Source: Gammaproteobacteria bacterium
GTDB taxonomy: Bacteria; Pseudomonadota; Gammaproteobacteria; Thiohalomonadales; Thiohalomonadaceae
Length of the DNA stretch: 51,545 bases
Reading direction: 5' to 3'
Assembly: GCA_026196575.1 (NCBI GenBank)
Contig: JAPHSX010000065.1
Coordinates: 1-51,545, forward strand
Part shown: in pieces, positions 38,852 through 49,354 of the stretch
How positions within the stretch are numbered: position 1 is the stretch's first letter
Layout: every line of letters starts with the position of its first letter
Notes under the pieces: generated by a model
What the model was told of the DNA's origin: nothing
Databases searched by the model: none
What the model saw: only the letters and a program-made list of their open reading frames with translations
Position numbers and translations under genes: made by a program

Positions 38852-39640
38852 TTAGTGTCGAGCCGCCACGGCCTGCTCACCGCGGCGCAGGATCTCACCG
38901 GCCAGCGCCAGATAGGCGACGGCGCCGCGTGAGGTGCGATCATGGGCCAGCGCAGGCAGGCCGAAGCTGGGGGCCTCGGCCAGGCGCACGTTACGCGGGA
39001 TCACGGTGCGGTAAACCTTGTCGCCAAAGTGCAAGATGAGCTGACCGGAGACATCGGAGGAGAGGTTGTTGCGCGGGTCGTACATGGTGCGCAGCAGTCC
39101 CTCGATCTCCAGATGCGGATTGACGCTGCCCCGGATCTCCTCAATCGTGTTGATGAGCGCCGAAAGCCCCTCCAGCGCGTAGTATTCGCACTGCATCGGG
39201 ATCATCACCGAGTCGGCGGCCACCATCGCATTGAGGGTGAGCATGTTGAGGGAGGGGGGGCAGTCGATGAGGATAAAGTCATAGTTATCGCGCACCTTGG
39301 CCAGCGCCTGACGCAGCCGCTGCTCACGCGCCACCAGCATGTTCATCAGCTCCACCTCTGCGGCGGTGAGGTCGCCATTGGTGGGCAGAACATCGTACTT
39401 GGCGGCCTCGGCGCGCACGATCACCGCCTGCGCCTCGGCCTTGCCCAGCAGCACGTGATAGCTGCTGAGCTCCAGGCTATTCTTGTCGATGCCGCTGCCG
39501 ACGGTGGCGTTACCCTGGGGGTCGAGGTCGACCAGCAGTACCCGCCGCTTGGTGGCGGCGAGGGAGGCGCCAAGATTGATGCAGGTGGTGGTCTTGGCGA
39601 CACCACCCTTCTGATTCGCTATCGCGATGATCTTGCCCAT
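38852..39640 (-). CDS. parA: Chromosome partitioning ATPase ParA
   Basis: 262 residues. MGKIIAIANQKGGVAKTTTCINLGASLA is the deviant Walker A region; the motif reads KGGVAKTT where most chromosomal ParA proteins have KGGVGKTT. DLDPQGNATVGSGI and DFILIDCPPSLNMLTLNAM are the Walker A' and B blocks. It moves ParB-parS complexes over the nucleoid. The ATG overlaps the rsmG stop by one base (TAATG), so translation is coupled. Confidence 0.97.
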   Translation of the reverse strand: MGKIIAIANQKGGVAKTTTCINLGASLAATKRRVLLVDLDPQGNATVGSGIDKNSLELSSYHVLLGKAEAQAVIVRAEAAKYDVLPTNGDLTAAEVELMNMLVAREQRLRQALAKVRDNYDFILIDCPPSLNMLTLNAMVAADSVMIPMQCEYYALEGLSALINTIEEIRGSVNPHLEIEGLLRTMYDPRNNLSSDVSGQLILHFGDKVYRTVIPRNVRLAEAPSFGLPALAHDRTSRGAVAYLALAGEILRRGEQAVAARH

Positions 39641-40308
39641 TACAACCCCTCTCCAGCTCGGCTCTCACTTCCGCTGTCATTATCGCGCCCGATGCGTATC
39701 AGGTGGCGCTGCTCCTGCTCCAGTCCCGGCACACGCAGGGGTAACACCTCCAGCAGGCGGTACCCCACAGGCAGGGCGCTCAGCTCCGCGGCGGGAACCT
39801 CCCCCTTCATCGCCATCATCTGCCCATTGCTGGCCAGCAGATGCCGGGAACTTGTCAGGATATCAGCAACCGAGGCAAAAGCGCGAGTGATCACGCAATC
39901 GAAGGGGTGCGCGGGGTGGAACTGCTCTACCCGCTGATTGACCACCGTGACGTTCGCCAGCCCCAGCTCGGCGCGAGCCTGCACCAGAAAGCGGCTCTTC
40001 TTGCCGTTGGCATCAAGCAGGGTAAAGTCGCGCTCGGGAAAGACCAGTGCCAGCGGGATCCCCGGCAGACCGGCGCCGCTGCCCACATCGATAATGCGCC
40101 CCGCCGGCAGGTGGGGCACCACCGCCAGCGAGTCGAGCAGGTGGCGGGTCACCATCTCCTGCGGGTCACGCACGGCGGTGAGGTTGTAGGCCTTGTTCCA
40201 CTTTACCAGCAGCCTGATGTAGGCGATTAACCGCGCGCGCACCGCCTCCGGCAGTTCCAGCCCAAGCTGTTGCAGGCCACTATCCAGCCTTGCGCGCAAC
40301 TCACCCAT
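39640..40308 (-). CDS. rsmG: 16S rRNA m7G527 methyltransferase RsmG
   Basis: 222 residues from ATG 40308. SAM-binding motif IDVGSGAGLPGIPLALVFPE, LLDANGKKSRFL, and ITRAFASV are GidB/RsmG blocks. It methylates G527 of 16S rRNA; its loss gives low-level streptomycin resistance in other species. No Shine-Dalgarno is visible, because the region just before the start is an inverted REP pair. A GTG at 40338 lies inside that repeat and is less likely. Confidence 0.95.
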   Translation of the reverse strand: MGELRARLDSGLQQLGLELPEAVRARLIAYIRLLVKWNKAYNLTAVRDPQEMVTRHLLDSLAVVPHLPAGRIIDVGSGAGLPGIPLALVFPERDFTLLDANGKKSRFLVQARAELGLANVTVVNQRVEQFHPAHPFDCVITRAFASVADILTSSRHLLASNGQMMAMKGEVPAAELSALPVGYRLLEVLPLRVPGLEQEQRHLIRIGRDNDSGSESRAGEGL

Positions 40309-40314
40309 GGATGC

Positions 40315-40382
40315 CGTAGGGTGGGCACCGCCCGCCACATTGCCGGTTAGAGAAAATTTTGGTGGGCGGTGCCCACCCTACG
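40315..40382. repeat. Inverted pair of REP-like elements (BIME-type)
   Basis: CGTAGGGTGGGCACCGCCCG at 40315 (arm to 40337) and its near-perfect reverse complement at 40360-40382 (22 of 23 match) flank a 22-base AT-rich spacer. Each arm has a GTAG head followed by an internal hairpin (GGTGGGC / GCCCACC in the right arm), the layout of REP sequences mobilised by RAYT transposases. It is in the mnmG-rsmG gap, six bases from the rsmG ATG. No RAYT gene or other copy is in the window. Confidence 0.85.
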
Positions 40383-40393
40383 ATGTGGTTCAT

Positions 40394-42262
<1,869 letters not shown>

Positions 42263-42337
42263 GGATCTCGATCTTGTAAAATGGCCACGTATTGTACGTG
42301 CGGCACGGGGGTTCGCCAATGGCCAGCGAACCGCTCA

Positions 42338-42898
42338 TCAGCCGCCCCTAATCACATCCCCACCCAGCAGGTCGCGGATCACCGTCGGCCGCGCGGCCCC
42401 GCCCAGCTCGCCATGCAGACAGTAGTCCACCTCATCGCCCAGGGCGCGCAACACCCGGAGTGCGTTTTTGGCCGGCCTCCTTCCCGCACGATTGGCGCTG
42501 GTGGAGACGAGGGCGCCGCCGAAGACAGTGCAGAGCGCCTGCACCAGCGGGTGTGCCGTGACCCGTACCGCGACCGTGGTGTGGGTGCCGCAGATCCACG
42601 CCGGACACGACTCACTAGCGGGAACCAGCCAGGTGTTGGGGCCGGGCCATGTGGCGTCGAGTTGCGGCTGGTAGCGGGGGTCGATGGGCTGGATATAGGG
42701 TTGCAATTGTTCAACGCTGGCGGCAATAAGGATCATCCCCTTCTGCCAGGGGCGCTGCTTGAGGTGCAGCAGCCGCGCTACCGCCTGCTGATTACGCGGG
42801 TCACAACCGAGGCCATAGACCGCCTCGGTGGGATAAGCGATGAGGCCGCCTGCGTGTAGCACGCGGGCGGCCTCTCTGATCTGAAATGGTGTTGCCAA
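42338..42898 (-). CDS. tsaC: Threonylcarbamoyl-AMP synthase TsaC
   Basis: 186 residues, YrdC/Sua5 short form. AYPTEAVYGLGCDPRN is the ATP/threonine-binding signature; LHLKQRPWQKGMILIAAS, TWPGPNTWLVPAS and LVSTSANRAGRRPA are the remaining conserved blocks. It makes threonylcarbamoyl-AMP for t6A37 of ANN-decoding tRNAs. It follows purE by two bases, an arrangement that replaces the usual purK. Confidence 0.95.
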   Translation of the reverse strand: MATPFQIREAARVLHAGGLIAYPTEAVYGLGCDPRNQQAVARLLHLKQRPWQKGMILIAASVEQLQPYIQPIDPRYQPQLDATWPGPNTWLVPASESCPAWICGTHTTVAVRVTAHPLVQALCTVFGGALVSTSANRAGRRPAKNALRVLRALGDEVDYCLHGELGGAARPTVIRDLLGGDVIRGG

Positions 42899-42900
42899 GG

Positions 42901-43410
42901 TTAGGCCAGACCGAGTTCCTTCTGCACCTCTTCATTGCGGGCGAGGATCTTGCGCTTGTTCTCCTCACGCTCGTCGCGCAGCTTTTGCGCCAGCGCCGCA
43001 TCGGAGACGGCCATAATCTGCGCGGCAAGATAGGCGGCGTTCTTGGCGCCGGCACTGCCGATGGCAACAGTGGCCACCGGGATACCGCCGGGCATCATCA
43101 CCGTGGAGAGCAGCGCATCCTGCCCCTTGAGTGGGCCGCCCTCCATCGGCACACCGATCACCGGGCGGATAGTAATGGCGGAGACGGCACCGGCGAGGTG
43201 GGCCGCCAGACCGGCGGCACAGATAAAGGCCTGGCAGCCGCGCTGCTCGGCACCGGTGACATAGTCGTGGGTCGCCTCAGGGGTGCGGTGTGCCGAATGG
43301 ATACGCACCTCGTAGGTGATGCCGAACGACTGCAACACCTTGAAGGTGACCTGCATCGCCGGCAGGTCGGAATCGGAACCCATCAGGATCGCGACAAATG
43401 GCTGACTCAT
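42901..43410 (-). CDS. purE: N5-CAIR mutase PurE
   Basis: 169 residues. [20 protein letters not shown] (substrate-binding SDSD), [14 protein letters not shown] and [36 protein letters not shown] are class I PurE signatures. It moves carboxylate from N5 to C4 of aminoimidazole ribonucleotide. purK, its usual neighbour, is not in the window. Confidence 0.97.
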   Translation of the reverse strand: MSQPFVAILMGSDSDLPAMQVTFKVLQSFGITYEVRIHSAHRTPEATHDYVTGAEQRGCQAFICAAGLAAHLAGAVSAITIRPVIGVPMEGGPLKGQDALLSTVMMPGGIPVATVAIGSAGAKNAAYLAAQIMAVSDAALAQKLRDEREENKRKILARNEEVQKELGLA

Positions 43411-43454
43411 CGTAATACTCCGTAAACGCTAGCAGAAAAAATTCTTCGACCCGA

Positions 43455-45761
43455 TCAGGCCTCGGCCTCTTCGACGTCCTCTTTCTCAAAGGGTTCCGTA
43501 AAGCCGCACTCCTTCTGCGGACAGACCTTCTCGCTACCCTTGCGCTTGGTGGTCTTGATAGTGAGGATCGGCCAGCCACAGTCGGGGCAGGGCTCGTTGA
43601 TGGGCTCGTTCCACACCGCATAGTCGCAGTCGGGATAGGTAGAGCAGGAGAAGAAGATCTTGCCGCGACGCGACTTGCGCCGCAGCATCGTCCCCTTGGC
43701 GCACTTGGGGCAGGGCACACCGGTGTCCTCGGGCTGCTCCAGCGACTCGATATGTTTGCAGGTGGGGTAGGCGCTGCAACCGATAAACTTGCCGTAGCGG
43801 CCGTCACGGATCAACAGCGGCGAGTTGCACTCCGGGCAGGTACGCCCCTCCACCACCTGCGGCTCGGCCCGCTTCTCCTCACCGTCGATGTTACGGGTGT
43901 AACTGCAATCGGGGTAGCCGGTACAGGCGACAAAACGGCCGCGCTTGCCAAGCTTGGTGACCAGTGGCTTGCCGCACTCGGGGCAGACCTCATCCATCGA
44001 CTCTTCGGTGACATCGCGGCGGCTGACCGACTGCTCCTTGTCATCCACCAGCTGTTTGAAGGGCTGCCAGAATTTGTGCATCAGCGGCACCCACTCCTCC
44101 TCGCCACGGGAGACCGCATCGAGCTCATCCTCCAGCCTGGCGGTGAAGTCGTAGTCGACATAGCGGGTAAAGTGCTGGGTGAGGAATTTGTTCACCACGC
44201 GGCCGACGTCGGTGGGGATGAAGCGGCGCTTGTCCATCTCCACATACTCGCGGTTCTGCAGCGTCGAGATGATGGCGGCGTAGGTGGAGGGACGGCCGAT
44301 GCCGTGCTCCTCCAGCGCCTTGACCAGCGACGCCTCGGAGAAGCGCGGCGGCGGTTCGGTAAAGTGCTGCTCGGGACGGATCTTCAGCATTTCGATCTTC
44401 TCCCCCGCCAGCATCTTGGGCAGCAACTTGTTGTCGTCGTCCTTCTTCTCCGCGTCGTCCACCGACTCCTGGTAGACCGCCATGAAGCCGGGATGGACGA
44501 TGGTCGAGCCGTTGGCGCGGAACAGGTTGCCCTCGCCGGCGCTCAAGTCCACCGCCACGGTATCGAGGGTGGCATGCACCATCTGGCAGGCGACGGTGCG
44601 CTTCCAGATCAGCTCATAGAGGCGGAACTGATCCTTGGAGAGGGCGTCCTTGATCGATTCGGGGACACGCAATACCGAGGTGGGGCGGATCGCCTCGTGC
44701 GCCTCCTGGGCGTTCTTCGACTTGGTCTTGAAGATGCGCGCCTCGTCCGGCACGTTGTCGGTGCCATAGCGCTGACCGATAAAGCCACGCAGCTCCTCCA
44801 GGGCATCCTGGGAGAGGGTCACCGAGTCGGTACGCATGTAGGTGATAAGACCGACGGTCTCACCGCCGATATCGATACCTTCATACAGCTGCTGCGCGGT
44901 ACGCATGGTGCGCTGGGTGGTGAAACCGAGTTTGCGCGATGCCTCCTGCTGCAGCGTGGAGGTGGTAAAGGGGGCGGCGGGGTTACGCTTGCGCTGCTTT
45001 TTCTCCACCCGGGTGACGGTGAGCCTGCCCTCGGCACCCCGCAATAAGCCCGCCTCAACCTCATCGGCACGGCCGCTGTTATTGATGGTGAACTGCTCGA
45101 CCTTCTCCCCTTCAAACTGGATCAGTTTGGCGCTGAAGTTCTCCCCCTGTTTGGTGACATCGGCCTCAACGCTCCAGTACTCCCTGGGTTCAAACGCCTC
45201 GATCGCCTCCTGCCGCTCGACGATCAGGCGCAGTGCCGGTGACTGCACCCGCCCGGCGGAGAGGCCGCGGCGGATCTTCTTCCACAACAACGGCGAGAGG
45301 TTGAAGCCGACCAGATAATCGAGGGCACGGCGCGCCTGTTGGGCATTGACCAGGTCCATCGCCAGCTCGCGCGGATTGGCCACCGCCTCCTGGATCGCCT
45401 TCTTGGTCACCTCATGGAACACCACGCGACCGACCGGTTTGTCCTTCAGCAGCCCCCGCTTCTGGCGCAGGATCTCCAGCAGATGCCAGGAGATCGCCTC
45501 ACCCTCGCGGTCCGGGTCAGTGGCCAGATAGAGGGCATCGGCCTGGCGCAGTGCCTTGACGATGGCGTCGACGTGCTTGCTGTTCTTGTCGATCACCTGG
45601 TACTTCATGGCGAAGTTGTGGTCGGGGTCAACCGCCCCCTCCTTGGGCAGCAGGTCGCGTACATGGCCATAGGAGGCCAGTACCTCGAAATCCTTGCCCA
45701 GGTATTTTTTGATGGTCTTGGCCTTGGCCGGCGACTCTACGATTACCAGATTTTTACTCAT
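43455..45761 (-). CDS. topA: DNA topoisomerase I
   Basis: 768 residues from ATG 45761 (MSKNLVIVESPAKAKTIKKY). A Toprim domain (ATDPDREGEAISWHL) is followed by the catalytic Tyr in GLITYMRTDS. The C-terminus has three clear four-Cys zinc ribbons (CPECGKPL..CTGYPDC; CPECNSPL..CSAYPTC; CPKCAKG..CSTYPDC) and a fourth, less regular one (CPDCGWPIL..CPQKECG). Shorter than the E. coli enzyme (865), which has extra C-terminal repeats. It relaxes negative supercoils. A terminator separates it from the upstream smg. Confidence 0.98.
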   Translation of the reverse strand: MSKNLVIVESPAKAKTIKKYLGKDFEVLASYGHVRDLLPKEGAVDPDHNFAMKYQVIDKNSKHVDAIVKALRQADALYLATDPDREGEAISWHLLEILRQKRGLLKDKPVGRVVFHEVTKKAIQEAVANPRELAMDLVNAQQARRALDYLVGFNLSPLLWKKIRRGLSAGRVQSPALRLIVERQEAIEAFEPREYWSVEADVTKQGENFSAKLIQFEGEKVEQFTINNSGRADEVEAGLLRGAEGRLTVTRVEKKQRKRNPAAPFTTSTLQQEASRKLGFTTQRTMRTAQQLYEGIDIGGETVGLITYMRTDSVTLSQDALEELRGFIGQRYGTDNVPDEARIFKTKSKNAQEAHEAIRPTSVLRVPESIKDALSKDQFRLYELIWKRTVACQMVHATLDTVAVDLSAGEGNLFRANGSTIVHPGFMAVYQESVDDAEKKDDDNKLLPKMLAGEKIEMLKIRPEQHFTEPPPRFSEASLVKALEEHGIGRPSTYAAIISTLQNREYVEMDKRRFIPTDVGRVVNKFLTQHFTRYVDYDFTARLEDELDAVSRGEEEWVPLMHKFWQPFKQLVDDKEQSVSRRDVTEESMDEVCPECGKPLVTKLGKRGRFVACTGYPDCSYTRNIDGEEKRAEPQVVEGRTCPECNSPLLIRDGRYGKFIGCSAYPTCKHIESLEQPEDTGVPCPKCAKGTMLRRKSRRGKIFFSCSTYPDCDYAVWNEPINEPCPDCGWPILTIKTTKRKGSEKVCPQKECGFTEPFEKEDVEEAEA

Positions 45762-45773
45762 ACGCTTCACTAG

Positions 45774-45799
45774 AAAAAATGCCCGCTACGCGCGGGCAT
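45774..45799 (-). terminator. Terminator between smg and topA
   Basis: On the minus strand ATGCCCGC pairs with GCGGGCAT around a GCGTA loop (45779-45799), followed by a T run (45779-45774). It ends the dprA-smg transcript 28 bases after the smg stop. Confidence 0.85.
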
Positions 45800-45826
45800 T
45801 GATAGCCGTCTCCACAGTGGGCAGAC

Positions 45827-46303
45827 TCAATGCAACTGAGCTACCACCTCATCCAATACCAGGTCTTCCATCCACGCCACCGCCGCCTCCTGGCCGGGCT
45901 GGTTGAACAGGACCATCAGGATCACCCACTTCAGCTGCTCCAGGTCGACCTCGTCGCTATCGAGCGCCATCACCCGGTCGATCACCATCTCGCGGGTGGC
46001 GTGATCCAGCACCCCCATCTGCTCCAGAAAAAGGATAAAACCACGACACTCACTGTCAAGTTTTTCACTCTCCCGCTCACCGTAGATACGGAACGACTGT
46101 TGCGGCGCGCTCGGCAGGGTGCCGTCCAGACCGGCCACGGTCAACCCCTCAAGCCAGTCGAAGGCCTTGCCAATCTCACTGCGATGAAAGCCGGCATCCA
46201 TCAACTCCTGTTGCAGCACGTCGCGGTCCTGCTCCAGCTCACCCTCGTCATACATATAGTTTTCGAAGAGGTAGATCAGGATTTCAAATACGTCTTGTTT
46301 CAT
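45827..46303 (-). CDS. smg: Smg family protein (DUF494)
   Basis: 158 residues. MKQDVFEILIYLFENYMYDE is the invariant Smg start, and GFHRSEIGKAFDWLEGL, FRIYGERESEKLDSECRGFILFLEQMGVL and KWVILMVLFNQPGQE are the remaining conserved blocks. Smg sits between dprA and topA in many gammaproteobacteria and has no known biochemical function. One base separates it from dprA. Confidence 0.93.
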   Translation of the reverse strand: MKQDVFEILIYLFENYMYDEGELEQDRDVLQQELMDAGFHRSEIGKAFDWLEGLTVAGLDGTLPSAPQQSFRIYGERESEKLDSECRGFILFLEQMGVLDHATREMVIDRVMALDSDEVDLEQLKWVILMVLFNQPGQEAAVAWMEDLVLDEVVAQLH

Positions 46304-46304
46304 C

Positions 46305-47423
46305 TCACAGTCTCTTGGTGGTTCGTGCGTAACCGCCGACGGTCGCCGCTACGAAACCTTGCAGTTCAAGGGGCAACAGCATGGAGGAAACCGCCTCCGC
46401 CGTCAATCCGCTGCGCTCCACCAGCAGGTCCACCGCTGTCGCCTCGTAACCGAGACACTCCAGCAGACGCCGCGACTCATCGTCCAGCACCACCTCACCC
46501 GCCACCGTCGCTGATGACTCTGCCGCCAGCACGGCATGCAGTTGCGGCGCCAGCTCTTCGAGGACATCCGCCGCCGACTCCACCAGCTTTGCCCCCTGGC
46601 GAATTAACTGATGACAGCCCCTCGCCAGAGGATTGTGGATGGAGCCGGGAATGGCAAACACCTCGCGCCCCTGCTCGGAGGCGAGCCGCGCCGTGATCAG
46701 CGAGCCGCTGCGCAGCGCCGCCTCCACCACCAGGGTGCCAAGCGAAAGACCGCTGATAATACGGTTACGTCGGGGAAAGTTACTCGCATGGGGCTGGGTA
46801 CCGGGAGGAAACTCCGAAATCAGGGTGCCGCCGCCATCGACAATGGCATGCGCCAGCTCGCGGTTGCTGGCCGGATAGACACGATCCAGCCCGGTGCCGG
46901 TCACCGCGATGGTCTGGCCGCCCCCCTGCAGCGCCCCTTGATGGCTCGCCGCATCAATCCCCTGCGCCAGACCGCTGGTGATCACCATGCCGACGCGACT
47001 CAGGGTGCAGGCAAAGTCGTGGGCAGTTTCACGACCGCTGCTGCTGGGGTTGCGGCTACCGACCATCGCTAGCTGCGGGGTGGCCAGCAGCGCCGTGCTG
47101 CCGCGCACAAAAAGCAGCGGCGGGGCATCATGGAGCTCACGCAATAACGGCGGGTAGGCGGCATCATGCAGGGTGACGAGGGCACACCCCTCCCCCTGCA
47201 GCCAGGCCAAATCGCGATCCACCGCTGGCCAGTCCGGCTGGCGCAGGTAGGCCGCAAGAGCCTGCAGTGAAGAGTCGAATGAAGACGGGGGGGTGTGAAA
47301 CAGCGCCTGCGGCTCGCCGTAGCGATCCAGCAGCTGGCGAAACTTTACCGCACCAATGCCGGGTGCGTGCAACAGGGCCAGCCAGTAACGCCACTCCCCG
47401 CCCTCGGCACTCAGCGCCGACAC
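46305..47423 (-). CDS. dprA: DNA processing protein DprA
   Basis: 372 residues. AMVGSRNPSSSGRETAHDFA and TSGLAQGIDAASHQGAL form the Rossmann-type ssDNA-binding core; TGTGLDRVYPASNRELA, SEFPPGTQPHASNFPRRNRI and VEAALRSGSLITARLA follow. A C-terminal winged-helix domain is present. DprA loads RecA on incoming DNA during transformation. Start at GTG 47423, five bases after AGGGAGG; a GTG two codons earlier would sit on the RBS. Confidence 0.95.
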   Translation of the reverse strand: MSALSAEGGEWRYWLALLHAPGIGAVKFRQLLDRYGEPQALFHTPPSSFDSSLQALAAYLRQPDWPAVDRDLAWLQGEGCALVTLHDAAYPPLLRELHDAPPLLFVRGSTALLATPQLAMVGSRNPSSSGRETAHDFACTLSRVGMVITSGLAQGIDAASHQGALQGGGQTIAVTGTGLDRVYPASNRELAHAIVDGGGTLISEFPPGTQPHASNFPRRNRIISGLSLGTLVVEAALRSGSLITARLASEQGREVFAIPGSIHNPLARGCHQLIRQGAKLVESAADVLEELAPQLHAVLAAESSATVAGEVVLDDESRRLLECLGYEATAVDLLVERSGLTAEAVSSMLLPLELQGFVAATVGGYARTTKRL

Positions 47424-47495
47424 GGCCACCTCCCTGTGGCAATGGCCATCGGTTAACAGGTTGTTGAAATTCGCATGGGCAGAGTGTCAGCGCGG

Positions 47496-48680
47496 CTAGG
47501 GGTTAGTCACCTGATCATGGAGGCGGATAGTGCGCGTGGCATCCATCACCAGGGCGTAACTGACACGGTCGAAGACGCGGAAGATCATCACCGTACCGGC
47601 ACGCTCGCTGGGCAACACCACGCCATCGTCGCCGCTGACGACATCGCGCACCTTAAGACCACTCTGGTTAATCGCCAGCACATGCCCTGGTACCACATCC
47701 TCCTGCCGCCCCAGATCCAGCACCACCACCTGATACTGACTGATCATGTTGACCCCATCCAGCACGGCGATGATCTGGCCGTTAACCGGCTGCGTGGGGG
47801 CGCGCGGGGTGAAACTGTGCTGCTGCACCTCGTCCCCCTTGGGGATGAGGCGATCACCGCGCAGGATCTCGCGTGCGCTGTCGATAACCTGCATCGTGGA
47901 GGGATCGCCAAAGCGGGTCAGCCTCGCCTCGCCCAGATAGATCGCCTCGTAACCAAGCACCTCATCCTGATCACGCGGATTGCGGTAGACCTGGCCGGCG
48001 CGCACCACCACATAGTCACCCTGCAGCGCCTGCTCACTCAGGCCACGGGTGTAAATTCTGTAGCCGCTACCCGACATCATGCGATCATCGTCGTGCGCCA
48101 CCACATAGGGGGCCTGCCCCAGCTCCCCCTCGCCGACAACACGCGGCCGCACCAAAAAGGGACCGATGGCGTCGATAGAGATGGTGGGGATCGCACTCTC
48201 CAGCCCCTGCTCGCGAATGCGCGGACTGAGCTTGACGGTGGGATATGGCTGTCCGGCCACCTCGGCCGGCAGCTCCATCGGCGCCGTCACCACCTTGCCG
48301 TTACGCGTCACCTGCATCATCGGCTGGCCGTTAATAAAGATGATGGTAAGGATGTCACCCGGATAGATAAGGTGCGGGTTGGCGATATGGGGATTGAAGT
48401 GCCACAACCTAGGCCACATCCATGGGTCCTTGAGAAAACGTGCGGAGATATCCCACAGGGTATCCCCCTTCACCACCACATATTTTTCGGGATAGTCGGG
48501 TTTTAACACTACCGTGACCGGCTCCACCGGCTTGACGGCGGCGGCCGGTGCCTCCACCACCTCACGCTCTTCCACCACCACCTCCTCGGGGGTAGCGGCG
48601 CACCCAGCCAGTGCAAAAATCAGCACCGCCACCAGCGAGGCGGGAAGAAAGCGGGTAGAATAAAGAGGTTTGATATCCAT
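47496..48680 (-). CDS. LysM-domain lipoprotein
   Basis: 394 residues from ATG 48680 (AAGGG six bases upstream; an ATG at 48686 has no RBS room). A lipoprotein signal ends in LAGC (about Cys26), then a Val/Glu/Pro-rich linker. A LysM module follows (KYVVVKGDTLWDISARFLKDPWMWPRLWHFNPHI), then a long uncharacterised beta-rich region with YVVAHDDDRMMSGSGYRIYT. It is the usual gene upstream of dprA in this part of gammaproteobacterial genomes. It probably binds peptidoglycan in the envelope. Confidence 0.9.
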   Translation of the reverse strand: MDIKPLYSTRFLPASLVAVLIFALAGCAATPEEVVVEEREVVEAPAAAVKPVEPVTVVLKPDYPEKYVVVKGDTLWDISARFLKDPWMWPRLWHFNPHIANPHLIYPGDILTIIFINGQPMMQVTRNGKVVTAPMELPAEVAGQPYPTVKLSPRIREQGLESAIPTISIDAIGPFLVRPRVVGEGELGQAPYVVAHDDDRMMSGSGYRIYTRGLSEQALQGDYVVVRAGQVYRNPRDQDEVLGYEAIYLGEARLTRFGDPSTMQVIDSAREILRGDRLIPKGDEVQQHSFTPRAPTQPVNGQIIAVLDGVNMISQYQVVVLDLGRQEDVVPGHVLAINQSGLKVRDVVSGDDGVVLPSERAGTVMIFRVFDRVSYALVMDATRTIRLHDQVTNP

Positions 48681-48787
48681 GGGCATCCCTTTTTTTCTCT
48701 ACAATTTGTATTGAGTCGGCCGAACTTTCCCGCCCTCACAGCCTGGCGGATCATAGTAAGAGTTCAGTATGATCATTACTTTAGCAA

Positions 48788-48816
48788 CAAAAGCTGTGGA
48801 TTTACTATAGCTTTTT
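48788..48816 (+). other. Hairpin in the def leader
   Basis: AAAAGCTGT pairs with ATAGCTTTT (one G-U pair) around GGATTTACT and is followed by TTT, 12 bases before the def ATG. The same stretch contains TACTAT (48803-48808), a possible -10. It may be only the promoter, or a weak terminator-like structure; the stem has few GC pairs. Confidence 0.3.
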
Positions 48817-48828
48817 TATGGGATCAGT

Positions 48829-49332
48829 ATGTCGCACCTCACAATTTTACACTTCCCGGATGAGCGTCTGCGTACCGTGGCCAAACCGGTAGCGCGGATT
48901 GACCAATCGTTGCAGCAGCTTATCGACGATATGCTCGAAACCATGTATGACGCCCCCGGTATCGGTCTGGCGGCCACGCAGGTGAACTGCCACCAGCGAC
49001 TGATCGTCATCGATATCTCCGAGGAGAAGAACCGCCCCCTGGCACTCATCAACCCCGAGATCCTGGAGCGCGACGGGGTGGAGGAGATGGAGGAGGGGTG
49101 CCTTTCGGTTCCCGGCATCTATGAGCCGGTACAGCGCGCCGAGCGGGTAAAAGTGCGGGCACTGGATCGCAACGGCAAGCCCTTTGAGCTGGAGGCCGAT
49201 GGCCTGCTGGCGGTCTGCATTCAGCACGAGATCGACCACCTCGACGGCAAGCTCTTCGTCGACTACCTCTCCTCTCTCAAGCGCCAACGCATCAAGAAAA
49301 AAGTGGAAAAACAGCTGCGCGAAACGATGTGA
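48829..49332 (+). CDS. def: Peptide deformylase
   Basis: 167 residues. All three metal-site motifs are present: GIGLAATQ (45-51), EGCLS with Cys91, and QHEIDHLDG with His133, Glu134 and His137. It removes the formyl group from nascent peptides. Divergent from the LysM gene and 22 bases upstream of fmt. Confidence 0.98.
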   Translation: MSHLTILHFPDERLRTVAKPVARIDQSLQQLIDDMLETMYDAPGIGLAATQVNCHQRLIVIDISEEKNRPLALINPEILERDGVEEMEEGCLSVPGIYEPVQRAERVKVRALDRNGKPFELEADGLLAVCIQHEIDHLDGKLFVDYLSSLKRQRIKKKVEKQLRETM

Positions 49333-49354
49333 CCACTCACCAACACGACACGCC

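Noticed and set aside
42263-42337. oriC next to mnmG, as in E. coli
   Set aside because: The gap upstream of mnmG is only 75 bases and GC-rich, followed directly by tsaC.
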